Below are positions 1-11,034 of a stretch of DNA of 64,000 bases, piece by piece. Within the stretch, counting starts at the first letter, position 1. Each line of letters opens with the position of its first letter. The stretch spans positions 124,001 to 188,000 of the forward strand of contig CALYLX010000160.1 in the NCBI GenBank assembly GCA_944990035.1, read 5' to 3'. The notes under the pieces are model-generated. The model did not search any database. It saw only the letters and a list, made by a program, of their open reading frames with translations, and was not told the origin of the DNA. The translations under genes and the position numbers were made by a program. The stretch comes from Clitopilus passeckerianus. Lineage: Eukaryota > Basidiomycota > Agaricomycetes > Agaricales > Entolomataceae.

Positions 1-428
1 TTCATACTGCCAAGCTGAAGGACGGCTGCTTCTTTCTTCTTCTCCACCGGGACTCGAGTCTTCCGTAACAATTTCACTAGCTCGCTTCGAACGCTGTCAG
101 CCACTCCCAACAAATCCGCTGCGGAAATCGTTATCTGGGTGTCTAATAGCTTAGCTACCAATTCCTGCGAACCAAATTCCTTCTCAATCGGCGCCTTACT
201 GCGTGACTGAGGAATTTGATTGGCATCCCCTTGGTTGGGTTGAATCGGTCGCTGATTCGCCTCGTCTGTCAATGCTGGTACTTTCTCGAACGGTAAGTCC
301 AAGAACCGTACTCTCTGCTCATCTCTCTTCTCTTTATCTGGTTCCAGGGATTTATTTAAAGGTCTCTCAGGCGTCTCGGGTTTCCCTCCGTCCCTTGGCA
401 CGCTCTTAGCCTTTCTAGACGCCTTCAT
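1..428 (-). CDS. pol: N-terminal part of a protease/pol-type polyprotein of retrotransposon A (partial)
   Basis: The minus strand is open from ATG at 428-426 to the window edge, about 142 codons, starting MKASRKAKSVPRDG. It is charged at first and then carries a helical stretch around LVAKLLDTQITISAADLLGV. Segments of that kind precede the aspartic protease in basidiomycete Gypsy polyproteins; this is from memory of the family. The catalytic protease motif would lie beyond the edge. The same frame is open upstream into the end of gag, so expression could be by a -1 shift at the gag stop as well as by a new start. Confidence 0.55.
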   Translation of the reverse strand, partial: MKASRKAKSVPRDGGKPETPERPLNKSLEPDKEKRDEQRVRFLDLPFEKVPALTDEANQRPIQPNQGDANQIPQSRSKAPIEKEFGSQELVAKLLDTQITISAADLLGVADSVRSELVKLLRKTRVPVEKKKEAAVLQLGSM

Positions 429-436
429 CGAGTTCT

Positions 437-2077
437 CTAAAAATCCTTGGTATTGTGTTGGCGCACCTCCTCGGAATTCGAGGTGCTCCTGGTATTCGCT
501 AACGCTGATACTAAGTTAACTAACTGGTCCAACTTTTGGTCGGTGTCAGTACGCTTGTCATGTTGCGCATTGCTAATATTCTCCAGTAGGTCGTCACGCC
601 TATCCCGAACTGCGTTGGTGAACGTAGAATAAATTGTGTTGTCACGGTCGTCGCCCTCCTCAATCCATCCATAGAATGCTGCCGCCTTCTTGTCAGCTAA
701 ATCATTTACACGATCTCTGGGACTCAGACTAGCAGGTTCTCGAGGAATGAAATCCCCGTTGGGTAGGCGAGGTTTTCCGTCAACTAACTTCAATTTTCCT
801 TCAGTCACTTGCGCTCGTAACTCCTTGCAATCGGCAATGCGATGTCCAGCTTGGCGACAATGGAAACAAGTCAAGTTGTTTCCATAGCCTCCACTAGACG
901 GTGCTTCGGCTCGAACGTTCAAAACAGCGTTGCCTCGACTAGTAACAAGTTGATTAACGGATCGAATGTCATTCTGCATAGTTTGCATGAACGACCGAAT
1001 TCCGGTCATCTCTTTAGTGAGTGCGTTAACGCCGTCTTGAAGACTGGCAAGTGTTTCTTCGGCAGCAGAGTCTTCGACTTTGACCCTAACGTGCGATGAC
1101 TCTCTTTTAACAGGAGATCTGTCTTCGCTGGCACCGTCAGGTTCATCGTCAAGAAGCCTCTGAACAATTTTGAAGACTTCAGATAAGTCATATTTATCAT
1201 TCCTGTGTCGTTGTCTATCCCCATATGAACCATAGGTCATCAACAATCGATCCTGAACCAGGGAATGGAACGTAGGGGTAAGGCATTTCATAAATTTGTC
1301 GACTAGGACAGCATTACTATAGACCTTAGATAGCTTCTTGGCCTCTGCACGGAACTTTCTAATCAAGGAATGAAGTTCTACCTCGTTGCCAGAGCCGAGC
1401 CTGGCATGCTCTCGACAAATCTTGTCAAGGTGAGCCATGTCTCCTTCTCCATTATCGGCTTCGGGGTATGATTCATAAACCTCTTCTAGAAATTCTTTCC
1501 AGGAGCCAGTATCGAAGGTATCGAACCCTTTCCATTCATCATTGGTCTGAGCATCGACGTATTCAATGATCTTATCTTTCTTCTCCCGACTCTCAGTGAT
1601 TCCAGCGGCTTTGAACAAAGCCTCCATCTTCTGAACGAATCTTCGAACTTCAGATGGTTGAGTATGCACAAACTTAGGTGCGTCTCGACTGGTTGAGAAC
1701 GGCATGCGGAAAGTATCAACTCGTTGAATCGTTTGAACTGCAGGTTGAACGGCGGGTACGGCTGCAGGTGCAGGAGCAGCTCCAGTTGCTGGCGCAGGCG
1801 TCGGGCCTGGCGGTGGAACTGGGTCTGGCTGCTGTTGCTGCGCCTCGTCATTGTTTCCTGAGCTCTGAGATGAGCCTGGTTGTGGACCAGACGTCGACAT
1901 ATTCAATGCTCCGGGGAACATCGAAGATACAGGTGGGTCGCGTGGTCGATTAGAAGGTTTATAAGAAACTTTCTTTCTCGAAGGCGGTTTTGGTAACGGC
2001 GGCAAATCGAATAGGTTTTCGAAAGCCGGCGTTTGTTGGCTGGTTTGAGATTTCCGCTTGCGCGTAGGTTGCTGCAC
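437..2077 (-). CDS. gag: Gag polyprotein of retrotransposon A
   Basis: An uninterrupted 546-residue frame. The first 115 residues or so are rich in Pro, Gln and Ala and look disordered. Residues from about 125 to 310 form a helical capsid-like region with repeated Leu/Lys-rich helices. A CCHC zinc knuckle, CFHCRQAGHRIADC, matches C-x2-C-x4-H-x4-C and would bind the element's RNA during packaging. The tail is highly charged. The frame stops at TAG (439-437), and the next frame starts 9 bases downstream in a different phase. The lack of stops suggests a young copy. The product would form the virus-like particle of the element in the cytoplasm. Confidence 0.8.
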   Translation of the reverse strand: MQQPTRKRKSQTSQQTPAFENLFDLPPLPKPPSRKKVSYKPSNRPRDPPVSSMFPGALNMSTSGPQPGSSQSSGNNDEAQQQQPDPVPPPGPTPAPATGAAPAPAAVPAVQPAVQTIQRVDTFRMPFSTSRDAPKFVHTQPSEVRRFVQKMEALFKAAGITESREKKDKIIEYVDAQTNDEWKGFDTFDTGSWKEFLEEVYESYPEADNGEGDMAHLDKICREHARLGSGNEVELHSLIRKFRAEAKKLSKVYSNAVLVDKFMKCLTPTFHSLVQDRLLMTYGSYGDRQRHRNDKYDLSEVFKIVQRLLDDEPDGASEDRSPVKRESSHVRVKVEDSAAEETLASLQDGVNALTKEMTGIRSFMQTMQNDIRSVNQLVTSRGNAVLNVRAEAPSSGGYGNNLTCFHCRQAGHRIADCKELRAQVTEGKLKLVDGKPRLPNGDFIPREPASLSPRDRVNDLADKKAAAFYGWIEEGDDRDNTIYSTFTNAVRDRRDDLLENISNAQHDKRTDTDQKLDQLVNLVSALANTRSTSNSEEVRQHNTKDF

Positions 2078-2347
2078 TTCTGACGTCGGTCTTGGTACAG
2101 TAATCCTGGGGTCACAAGGCGAAGAACCTCTAGGTGCAAAACTAATGTTTGCTTTTTATAAATTCGGACTTCGTGGAACGAAGACCAAGAGTTTCTCGAC
2201 GTTGAGAGTGTTTTCTAGTTGAAGCCCCTCGCGGTGGGCTCCAGATGAAGAGGTAAGCGGCGGCTAGATAAGATAGCGAGAGTCGAGCTAAGTCAACCTC
2301 ACTAACAACTCAAACCACAACCAACGACTCCGAATTCGTGGGCCTCG

Positions 2348-3125
2348 TGTAGAATATCACTCTTAGACACCGAAATTCCCTTAGGTAGCGATGTAAATGT
2401 ATATGTGTGTGTAGAATTGAATATATTTCAATTGGAATCCCTCAGTAATCAAATGATCACAAAACTAAACTAAGTCTCGAGATCGAAGCGTTCACACAGT
2501 CGCAAATCTAAGTAGCACACCCGCAGTTGTGATACCGAATCTGGGCTATCGAATACTTCCATTCCGCGCAATGTACTAACTACAACTTTTATACTACAAA
2601 GAACTACGCACAGACCATGTAAAATTTAAGATCTTGGCATTCGGCAACTTCGGCGGCCTTCCTTATATGTTAGGAAAGGTGCGGGAATAGTTTATGAGAG
2701 GTCCAGAATGACGTGCTCTCGAAAACTTGGAAAAACATTCAAAGTTCCGGCGTTGAATAGTAGACGCGATGGACTTTGCCGGTCGGTCCGTGAAGTTGAT
2801 TGATCTCTGACGCGCGCCCGGGCGAATGGGATGTTACCCATCAGTCGGAGCTCGAATCCACTTCGAATGCCTCATTCTCGACAATGGTCTTCATCTTTGT
2901 CGGAATTGTTCTACATTCTGGTGAGTTCCGTTTGCCTTCAAACCACTCGTAGTAGGTAGATAACGCTCATATGTATTCATTAAAATCGTTAAATTTCAAT
3001 AAATATCGGCTATATACAGCGGCAGCCGTGTCACCAGATCGGACTGCAGCCGAACTGCTTAGTCTCCAAAGAACAGAAGGATTCAACTCAACTTCAACTA
3101 TATCGGCCGCAAGGTCAGTGTAACA
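2348..3125 (-). repeat. Putative 5' LTR of retrotransposon A
   Basis: The right border is fairly clear, because the minus strand begins TGTTACACTG at 3125. The left border is a guess placed at the TGT of 2348 (minus-strand ...CTACA). A TATAAAAG-type TATA box sits on the minus strand near 2587-2595, which fits a U3 promoter. The second LTR copy is outside the window, so the borders cannot be confirmed by comparison. No convincing tRNA primer-binding site was seen next to 2348. Confidence 0.4.
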
Positions 3126-3824
3126 TTGTTGGCCGCAGTTTCTAGCTACTTAAAACAGGGTCAAGATTGACTAATGGGCGATTGCAGGCAGCGGAAGGTT
3201 GGAGTGGCAACAAGGAAGTCTACCAATGCACCATTTGTATGGAAAATTCAAGAATTCGGTTTCTAACTCATCATCATCGACCCAAGAGAATCTCCACAAA
3301 ACTGCAGGTCCTATCCCCTTCTCGAGATAAAACAGGCGTCGTGAACAGTGTATCCCGCCACTGCATCTGGACATGCCCAGGTTCTGGATGTTGGAGCCAA
3401 CGATAAGGCCTCTGGCCGCCGATTCTTCGATGACTGTGGAAGCAGAAAATTCCTTGCGGATGACCGCTCGTTCTGCTCTCAGAAGACGAGGGTGAAAGGA
3501 ATAGAAAGCTCCGTTGTCTACCCAGATCATCTCACTGGTGAGGTTGACACTGAGTATGACGGGGATTGCGGTTATCTGATTAAAATAAAGGATCTTGACG
3601 TTGAAAGATCTCTCCTGATGAAAAATCGTTGAGCATAGAATTACGAACAACTCAACTGGCTTTCTTACCGGATGGAATACGCGTATAACGGAAACCTTCT
3701 TCGTGTGACCGGTGAGGTTGAGCTCCAACGGATCAGACTCCCACCCTTCATCGTAAATGCTGTCGTACTCTTGTCTAAATGATCTTGTCTTGGTAGGCGC
3801 AAGTAAATAGTAAAGTCTTCTAGC
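3126..3824. other. Region between retrotransposon A and the dioxygenase gene; possible minus-strand gene fragment
   Basis: The minus strand is open from 3728 to 3171 for 185 codons. Within it, a GTAAGA...CAG stretch near 3670-3617 would also splice in frame. The translated product (for example the segment SVNLTSEMIWVDNGAFYSF) is not one I recognise, and no domain is visible. It may be a fragment of a host gene or a chance frame downstream of the dioxygenase gene. Nothing else in the stretch is supported. Confidence 0.2.
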
Positions 3825-5710
3825 CTAGTAGTAAATTTGGTTCAATTGAGCGCCTTCAGGCATTCCGTAGAAGGCAAATTGCTGTTGAATAGCAGTCTGA
3901 ACTTGGTTGCGAAGGGTTTCACGATACTGGTTGTGAACCTCCCAATCGGTGTATCGAGCCCAGGACGGAGGTCTAATACCCATCCGCTCCTGGACAGCGT
4001 CACGCATATAGTATGCGAAGCAGACCCGATCTCCAGAATGGCGGGTAACAGAATGTCGGAGAACTTTGCCAGCAATCCCGATGACTGTTCCGCTGTTGTA
4101 TTGGAATTGAAGTCCAGTGTCGGGAAGATTGAACGTTGCGCCAGAATATTTTCCGACACTGAGCAAGAGATCAAACCAAGATGGGCGGCTCTGATGATCA
4201 CGGTGCTCAGGGCACTCCCGATTGCAGATGAGGCTGAAGCCGGTGAACGGGGAAGACCATAGTAGCAACACAGCATGAACTTGCTTGCCTTCCCTGACTA
4301 GCTCGGGATCGGTCCAAAGTCGGTCAATCGCTGCCATCCCGGCATTGTAGAGTTCTGGATGTATGATGCTTGTAATGGCCCCCAAAAGGGCAGAGACGTA
4401 CAGACAAGTGTCCAAAAATGGATGGGTGAGCGTTGTCTGGGGGGGATCACGAAGTGACTTCGAGATTTGCAGTCGGTAACGATTACTCTGCAAGTTGCCC
4501 GACATCAATTTCTGAATCCAACGAGTGTCGGACCTCCGACGTACCTGATGACCTTGCTCAAACCAACTTGGGCTGATATTCACATTTCCTGCTGAGACTT
4601 TCACCCCCTCTGTAAACAAAGACTTGTTGGATCGCCATCCTGCCGATGTTTCCTTCTCTTTCACGCCCTGTCCGATGAGTTTGTTCAGCTCGGGGATAGC
4701 AGTCATCAAGGTTTCCTGTTGCCACGTCATTTCTCCGATCACGTCGGGACTTTGAGTTTAACTCACCTGATGAACCGAGGCCAAGACATTTGGGAGATAC
4801 CACAGCAAAATATTCATGTGGCGATCATGAACAGTAGCGGGTTTGCTTATGAACCTTTGGTCATAATCTTTCTTGTATTTTGCGCATAATTCTGCTTCGC
4901 GTTGTGGGCTCATCTTTGCTGTCTTATTGAGGTTATCTGCATAACGTTCGATGTCCCAGCTCAATGGAACTAAGGTGTGAAAAAATCAGCACATCATCAA
5001 GATCCCAACCACCTGACCCCCTACCCCGAGAGCGAAACGCATGGACAAGAATGTCATTGGCGTGTTGGAGATCGACAAGCTGCTCCATGGAGATTTCGTC
5101 TGCGGATGGAGTAGGGGGGGCTGGATTTCCCGCGATTGACGCCTCAAACATGAGGCCCAGGTGTCGTGCAAGTGTGGCAGTCATACATGCAGCAGGAGAA
5201 TGATATGCTGACTGTTTGGAGAACATGGTGGTTTACACACAATGAACAACGTAGAACTAGGACCCTGTACCATCACTTCCCATTCGCAGCCCGTACTAGG
5301 CTGTTCATTGCCTGGATTCCTTGGACGATTTCACGATTGCGCTCTTCAATCATACGCTCAAGTAGTGTAATCGTCTTGTCCAACGACTCCCGACCGCTAA
5401 TGATGGTGTCGGGAAGTGGCCTGACGGGCTTGATGGGGATGATGGTCCCGCTGGGTCCGACCTTTTGAAACATCAAGGTTCAGCTACAGATGCAGAGTTG
5501 CTGTGTCGGGTACACACCTCAGTCCGATAGAGCCTGATTGCGTCCTCCAGGGGCTTGCTTCCGACTGCGTCCGATGAGCCCATATTGAGCGCAGGATTCC
5601 CTGGCTTTCCTTGCAAGTATTTCCACCACTGATGAGTGTACTCTTGAAGAACCCTCGTCGGATCCTCGTCGTCAGCCTCAACAAATAGCGCCGCTGCCTC
5701 TATTGCCGTT
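3825..5710 (-). pseudogene. 2OG-Fe(II) dioxygenase-like (TET/JBP-related) gene, 3' part, cut by retrotransposon B
   Basis: This is the downstream part of the gene that starts at 14268. Four coding blocks can be followed: up to LYRTE near 5522; VGPSGTI...RAANG (about 5464-5280); SAYHSPA...WDLDD (about 5210-4990); and WDIERYAD...SVHQ (4964-4770). A clear GTGAGT...CAG intron leads to the last exon (about 4717-3825). That exon holds HRD (H-x-D metal ligands), then an LRHSV His and a GDR Arg about 12 residues later, the spacing of the distal His and 2OG-binding Arg in double-stranded beta-helix dioxygenases. One base is out of phase near 4975-4990 between the third and fourth blocks. The substrate is unknown; DNA 5-methylcytosine is inferred only from resemblance to fungal TET/JBP-like proteins. 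Confidence 0.6.
5706..5710. repeat. Target-site duplication CCGTT, left copy
   Basis: CCGTT directly precedes the TGTTAAGG end of the left LTR and is repeated directly after the right LTR at 12958-12962. A 5-bp duplication is normal for Gypsy integrases. Confidence 0.9.
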
Positions 5711-6196
5711 TGTTAAGGCAGAGCCTAACAACTTAGGTAATACTGTTTACGCTCGATGTCTTTTGATAAACAAAGACAGAGATTTGTCAGCAGCTGCGGC
5801 TGTACTGACGACCTGGTGAGATTGACGAAGCAAGGGACTTAAAGGCGAAGTAAAGAACTAAGCAGTTAGGTAGATTGCCTAGGTCAAGCTGAGGAGCCTC
5901 GACCAAATGGTACAGGTTTATATACCTATCTAGTAGTTCTAAATATAGCACATGCGCAGCATGCTGAGTAAGTAATGAGTCATGCGCAGCATGATGAGTA
6001 AGTACATGAGTCAGTATGACTCAATGCGAGTCAGAAAGAGTCAGATAAGGTATAAGTCTCTCACGATCGTGAGAGATGCGGAGTAAGCATGGAAAAAGAT
6101 GAAAAATGCGCAGTGATGCGCAGCATATGTGAGTAATCGTGCATAGGTAAGCGGGCCGGGGTATGTAAGGAGAAACATGTAAGCAAAATCATAACA
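5711..6196 (-). repeat. 3' LTR of retrotransposon B
   Basis: 486 bp, with ends TGTTAAGGC...ATAACA. I could find no difference from 12472-12957. It contains a perfect 18-bp palindrome, CTCTCACGATCGTGAGAG, near 6058-6075, short repeats of ATGCGCAGCATG, and a cluster of TGA(G/C)TCA sites. Confidence 0.95.
5917..6023 (-). promoter_or_regulatory. U3 promoter of LTR B: TATA box with upstream TGA(G/C)TCA cluster (3' LTR copy)
   Basis: On the minus strand TATATAAA lies at 5924-5917. About 50-100 bp upstream of it are TGAGTCA at 5976-5982 and 6007-6013 and TGACTCA at 6017-6023, with further GAGTCA half sites at about 6028 and 6039. TGA(C/G)TCA is the known binding site of fungal Gcn4/AP-1-type bZIP factors. 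Regulation by amino-acid starvation is an inference. Confidence 0.5.
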
Positions 6197-6229
6197 TTAC
6201 CCTCTCGCTATCGTTGAAGTCTCCTGACT

Positions 6230-7083
6230 TCAATTCCTTCCTTTACCCCAGAAGTGACGGTCTATGCCCTTGTGGTAGCGTTGTGGGCAGCTAACCGGGT
6301 AATGGCCTGGGCCACGATGATGGCACAGACGACACACAAAACGAAAGCAATGACACTGTCGGTGTCTGCCTCCACAAATGTAGCATCTGAACCATCTGGG
6401 TGGTGTTGGTCTGTTGGCAAGGTATCCGGTGCGCGGCGCCTTCTGGGACGATACTGTCGAGGGGGAAGGTTCACCAGCGTTGGTGAGTCGGACTCTGGTG
6501 GGCTTTCGAATGCGGAGAGGTATGGCGTTGGAGGGTTTGCCATTGGGATTGATGTTTTCCTTGTTGTCGTTCTGTTCTTTTTTGACGAAGGGGTTATGTT
6601 TTATTTTTGCGGCGGTGTGTAAATTGGTGACGGGAGGAAATGCTCGTAGGGTTCCGCAAACTTGACGTGCAGTGAGGATCGTGACTTCCTCTTCTTGACT
6701 TTCCTCAGGCCCCGGGATTGGAGGCAAGGGTTTGAAGTCTGTCTCCTTTGGGTTGTTGAACCAGTTTTGTCGTTCGGGAAGAATTCGTCGAGGAAAGCTG
6801 TTCCTCCAATAGCAAAGAAGAGGTCTGTGAGGGTCTCCTCCGTTTCTCGATCAACTTTGTCCAAAAGTTGATCAAGATCGTCAGTGGTTTTCGCAAATTG
6901 GTGGCGCAGGCAGCCACTTCGTTGCGAGTTTCGGTTCGTCGGTTTTGGTAGAGGTTCCTTGTTCTCCCACAGCGGTGAGAGGGTTGTCGTTGCTGCTCCA
7001 GGCAGTATGCGTACGGAGCGCCGTAATAGCGGTATCGGATTTGAAGGTGTTGCGGATGATGGTGCGGTCGTAGGAAGAGGCAT
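6230..7083 (-). pseudogene. Accessory Cys-rich frame downstream of integrase in retrotransposon B
   Basis: Two overlapping minus-strand frames, 7083-6601 and 6727-6230, read as one protein broken by a single frame shift near 6700. The first part is basic and Pro/Ser-rich, with an acidic helical piece DDLDQLLDKVDRETEETL. The second part ends in a compact Cys/His cluster: CYICGGRHRQCHCFRFVC, then CHHRGPGHYPVSC a residue or two later, which could bind two zinc ions. It has no protease, RT or integrase motif. Extra frames after the chromodomain occur in other Agaricomycete Gypsy elements as far as I recall. A nucleic-acid-binding role is only a guess. Confidence 0.55.
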
Positions 7084-7131
7084 TTTGAGACATTGTTATA
7101 TAGTGGATGTGAGTGGGTTTGCTATGTGGTG

Positions 7132-8769
7132 TCAGGTGAGTTTCTTCCTCTTTTTATACTCGGTGAGTATTTTCTTGGCGTTCCGCAGTTCTGACTCGGG
7201 CATCCATTCGTTGTCCGCTGATGGCCATCCCTTCCATTTTACGAGGTATCTGTGTCGCCCTTTGCCTTGTTTCTGATGGGCCACAATTGCTTCTATTTCG
7301 TATTCTTCTATTCCGTCGATTTCGTCAGGTGGCGGTTTAGAGAAGCTGGGTCCATGCGCTTTGGTGGAGATGTAACGGGTGAGAAGTGACGCGTGAATCA
7401 CCGGGTGGATCTTCCATCGTCTTGGCAGGTCGAGTTTATAGGTCAGGTGTCCTTTACCTCAAGTATCTTGAAGGGTCCTTCTCGTTTGGGTGCTAGTTTC
7501 TTGGAGATGTTTCTGATTGAGATTTGTGGCTTCTAACCACACCTTTTCTCCGACTTTGAATGGGGTGAACTGTCGTGTGATCTTCTCTGCCATGCGTTGC
7601 GCAGCAAGTGCATGTGCAGCATTTGCTTCATCGCGTGCTAGCAGAAGTTCCTTGATCCGTTTGTCAACTGCGGGAATTTTGCTAGTGGGAGCAACTGATG
7701 GGAGTGCAGGTGGTTCGTATCCCATCATTAGGTAGAATGGGGTTCGTTTGGTGACAGAGTGTGTTCGGCTGTTGTAGGAGAATTCTAGAGTGGTAATCCA
7801 TTTGGACCAGGATTCGGGGTTCTGTGCACAGAAGATGCGGAGATAGGCATCAATCTCCTGATTGATCCTTTCTGTCGCACCATCGGTTTGTGGGTGGTAG
7901 GCGGTGCTCATGTTGAGCTTGATTCCAAGGAGTCGTCCCATTTCTTGGAAAACTTTAGAGTCGAATTGAGGTCCTCTGTCTGAAATTCCTTTGTCGGGGA
8001 GTCCAAAGCGACGGTAAACGTTGTCAATGTAGGCGTTTGCAGTTCCTGTGGCGTCGATTTTCTTTGTGCAAGGGATGAAAATTGCCCCCTTCGTAGCTCC
8101 ATGGTCGACCACGGCCATAATGCTATCGAAACCATCACTCTCTGGGAGATCCGTGTGAAAATCGTACGTCACTAGCGAAAATGGCCTAGTGGTTTCGGAT
8201 TTGATGGGCATTAATGGTGGAGCGGTGGGGTGGCGATTGATTTTCATTTGCTGGCACATTGCACAGCCCTGCACAAAGTTCTTGATGAACACTGACATCC
8301 CTGGCCACCAGTAGTCCTTCCGGACTTTTTCCAGTGTCCCAAATTGTCCAGGGTGTCCTGCGCTGGGTAGATCGTGATAACGTTGGACTATCTTCCTTCG
8401 GAGGTCTTCGTCATCTGGTACCACACACTTGTCCTTGTAGTACAAGATGCCATTGTCAAATTTCCAGTCTTCCAGGTTTGATCGGATTGGTGGGGGTCCG
8501 TCTTCTTTGGCGGTGCGAATGGCGTCAACAATCAGTTTGTCATTGACCATCTTGTGTACAATTTCGTCCTTTAGTTCAATGTCAATTGAGCGAAGGAAGA
8601 GCTTGTCGGGGAGGAGAATGATGTCTTCGTTGTCGGTGTCTTCACCTGGGATGTGGTCTGGTCGTCGAGATAGTGCGTCAGATTGTATCATCTTTGCACC
8701 AGGGGTGTGTACAAGTTTGATGTTAAACTGGGATAGCATCAAATTCCATCTTGCTTGTCGTCGGTTCAA
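7132..8769 (-). pseudogene. int: Integrase and chromodomain of retrotransposon B
   Basis: The frame 8769-7459 carries the HHCC zinc-binding region (HDLPSAGHPG...CAMCQQ) and the DDE catalytic core, seen as TYDFHTDLP, then SDRGPQFDS, then ERINQEIDAYL. These cut the host DNA and join the element ends. The frame breaks near 7500. After a second break near 7445 a frame (to 7132) encodes the linker IHASLLTRYI and a chromodomain, EYEIEAIVAHQ...YLVKWKGWPSADNEWMPE, with the aromatic residues expected for methyl-lysine binding. In chromoviruses this domain steers insertion to heterochromatin marked by H3K9 methylation. The breaks mean this copy does not encode one intact integrase. Confidence 0.9.
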
Positions 8770-10303
8770 CTTCCGGGCTTCTCGGAAGTATGTGAGGTTT
8801 TGTGATCGGATAGAATCACAACTGAATGTTGGGATCCATGGAAGTAGTGTCGCCAGGTTTCTAATGCGCGGATAATGCCTAGAAGTTCTCGGTCGTAGAT
8901 TTCATAGTTCCGTTCTGTTTCCGAGAACGATTTAGATATGAAACCACATGGGTGCCATGATCCGTTGGCGTCACGTTGTTGTAGGACTGCTCCTGTTGCA
9001 TGTTTTGAGGCGTCGCTTTCCACCACAAATGGCTTCGTGGGGTCAGGCATCAGCAACACAGGCGCTTCCAGGAATTTGTCTTTCAGGGTAGTGAAAGCTT
9101 TGTGACATTCATTGGTCCATTCCCACTTCTTGTCTTTCTTGGTGAGTTCGTTCAGCGGTTTGGCAATTTCCGCATATTGTCCAATGAACCTGCGGTAAAA
9201 GTTTCCGAATCCTAGGAATGATCGGACTTCCTTTACTGTAGTTGGCGTAGGCCAGTCGCGCATCCCTGCAAGTTTGACAGGGTCCATGGAGATCTTGTTT
9301 GGTTCAATGATGAACCCGAGGTATTCCACTCTTGTGGTGTCAAATTGGCATTTCTCTGCTTTGAGGTAGAGATCGTTGTCTTGTAGTCTTTGTAAGACTC
9401 TGCGTGTGCGTTCTCGGTGTTTTTCTGGATCGTTGGAGAAGATGAGGATGTCGTCCATGTAGATGATGACCCATCCTTCGTCTATCATGTCTCGGAAAAG
9501 GTGGTTCATCATTGCTTGGAAGGTACCGGGTGAGTTCATTAGTCCAAAGAACATCACCATTGGTTCAAATAACCCTCGGTTGGTCTTGAACGCTGCTTTC
9601 CATTGGTCACCATCTTTGATGCGGATGTTGTGATATCCCCATCGAATGTCGAGTTTGGTGAAGACAGTTGCTCCTTTGAGTTTATCGATGAGTTCGCTAG
9701 CCAGCGGTAAGGGGTAAGCGTTAGGTATTGTTCCTTCGTTGAGTCGTCGGTAATCCTGACATGGTCTTAGGGCTTCCGAGTCTTTCTTTGCAACAAAGAA
9801 GAACGGAGATGCTTGTGGGGAGTTGGATTCTCGGATGTATCCTTTGGCTAGATTTTCCTGAGAAACTCGTCGAGTTTTTCTTGCTCTAAGGGGCTGAGCG
9901 GATAGACCTTGCAGTCTTTTGGCACGAAATCTGTCTTCAGATCTATGGCGTGATCCCAGGGTCGGCTTGGTGGGAATCGTTCGGATGCTGCTTTCTCAAA
10001 GACTTTTCTGTAGTCTTGAAGATAGTCGGGGATGATTTCGTCAAGGGATTTCTTTGGTTCCTTATCTTCTCGTTTATGTTCCAGAGCTTGCGAAATTGAT
10101 GTTTTCGCACGTATCCACACCTGCTGTGTGTGGTGTCTGGTTGCTGGATGGTGTGTTACCACCGTCTGTCGTATTGTGGTAGTTGGCCTGATTGGCCCGT
10201 ACACAAGGTAATCCTTTGTGTGTTCCTGCGTAAGTGGGGTTCCTCTTTGGTGAATATTCCGACTGCCGGTTCGTTCTGGCAGTATGCGATGAAAAATCTT
10301 CAT
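8766..10303 (-). pseudogene. pol: Reverse transcriptase and RNase H of retrotransposon B
   Basis: The N-terminal block (10303-9848) ends in [14 protein letters not shown], the usual lead-in to Gypsy reverse transcriptases. A single-base break near 9860 moves the frame, which then stays open to 8766 and contains FFFVAKKD, the palm motif YMDDILIF (catalytic YMDD) and the connection domain. RNase H follows, with [14 protein letters not shown] and the [13 protein letters not shown] segment. Near 8790 one A appears to be missing from a run, so the frame stops instead of passing into the integrase. Together these would copy the element's RNA into DNA inside the particle. Confidence 0.9.
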
Positions 10304-10859
10304 TGATCTCTTCTCCGTCTTCGACTATTCGGAAATAGTCGCTAAGTCCTTCTGATTTTCCGGGATTCTCTTCGGAACAATCAGGTGCTGGGGTAGGTGG
10401 CGTGTTTTCCTCTAGTAGTTGTTCTCGGATGGCTCTCATCCGCTTGATGTCTACTGCTCGCATCAATGTTTGCGACAGTCGTTGGGTAATGCGTGATTCG
10501 TCGATTTCGAGTGTGCCGTCGCTCCACGATATGATTGGATCTACCCGTTTTAGCCAGGGTAATCCAAAAATCAGGTGGTCTTTCCCGAGTCCAGTGACAA
10601 AGCATCTTTCCTTGATGATGGCTGTCCCTATCTTGGCAATGACCCAGGTAAAGTGGGTAATAGTTCCTTGTTTGTTCAGGGTGCCATCAACGTTTCGTGC
10701 TGTAATCGGTTGTCGGAGTGGGAGTAGCGGGAGGTGATGTGTCTTGGCAAAGACGGAGTCGATAAATGACCCTTGCGCTCCAGAGTCAATGAGAGCTTTT
10801 GTGCCGGCGATTGTTGTATTTCCATCTAGGGGGTCTTGTAGAGAGATTGGGATACGCAT
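10074..10859 (-). pseudogene. pro: Aspartic protease region of retrotransposon B
   Basis: The frame starts MRIPISLQDPLDGN and contains the retropepsin catalytic triplet in ALIDSGAQGSFID, followed by the GLPWLKRVDPIISW segment that normally closes the protease fold in Gypsy polyproteins. It would cut Gag-Pol into mature proteins. The reverse transcriptase follows in another frame, so a shift must lie between about 10300 and 10110. The last 40 codons or so of this frame are probably out of phase. Confidence 0.85.
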
Positions 10860-11034
10860 AGATTCAGCATAAAAATCAGTAGCTACAAGTACACTGGAAA
10901 TATCAATCGGGCGAGGAAGTACTGACGTCGGCTTTGCAGTCTTCCTCTTTAAAAACCCTCAGCCTCTGCTTCGGTGTAGAATTCAGCGGCTTCTTCTTGG
11001 GGCATGTCAGCTAGGACTGCTCTGACATATTTGA

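Larger units (their letters stand above)
1..3125 (-). mobile_element. Ty3/Gypsy-type LTR retrotransposon A, 5' part only
   Basis: A minus-strand retrotransposon enters from the left edge. Read on the minus strand it has a probable LTR (about 3125 to 2348), an untranslated leader, a gag gene (2077-437) and the start of a second, pol-type frame (428 to the edge). The protease, reverse transcriptase, integrase and 3' LTR lie outside the window, so the family call rests on the gag zinc knuckle and the layout. The minus-strand start TGTTACACTG matches the TGT...ACA ends usual for LTRs. The five bases after it, TTGTT at 3126-3130, would be one half of a target duplication whose partner is not visible. 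Confidence 0.75.
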
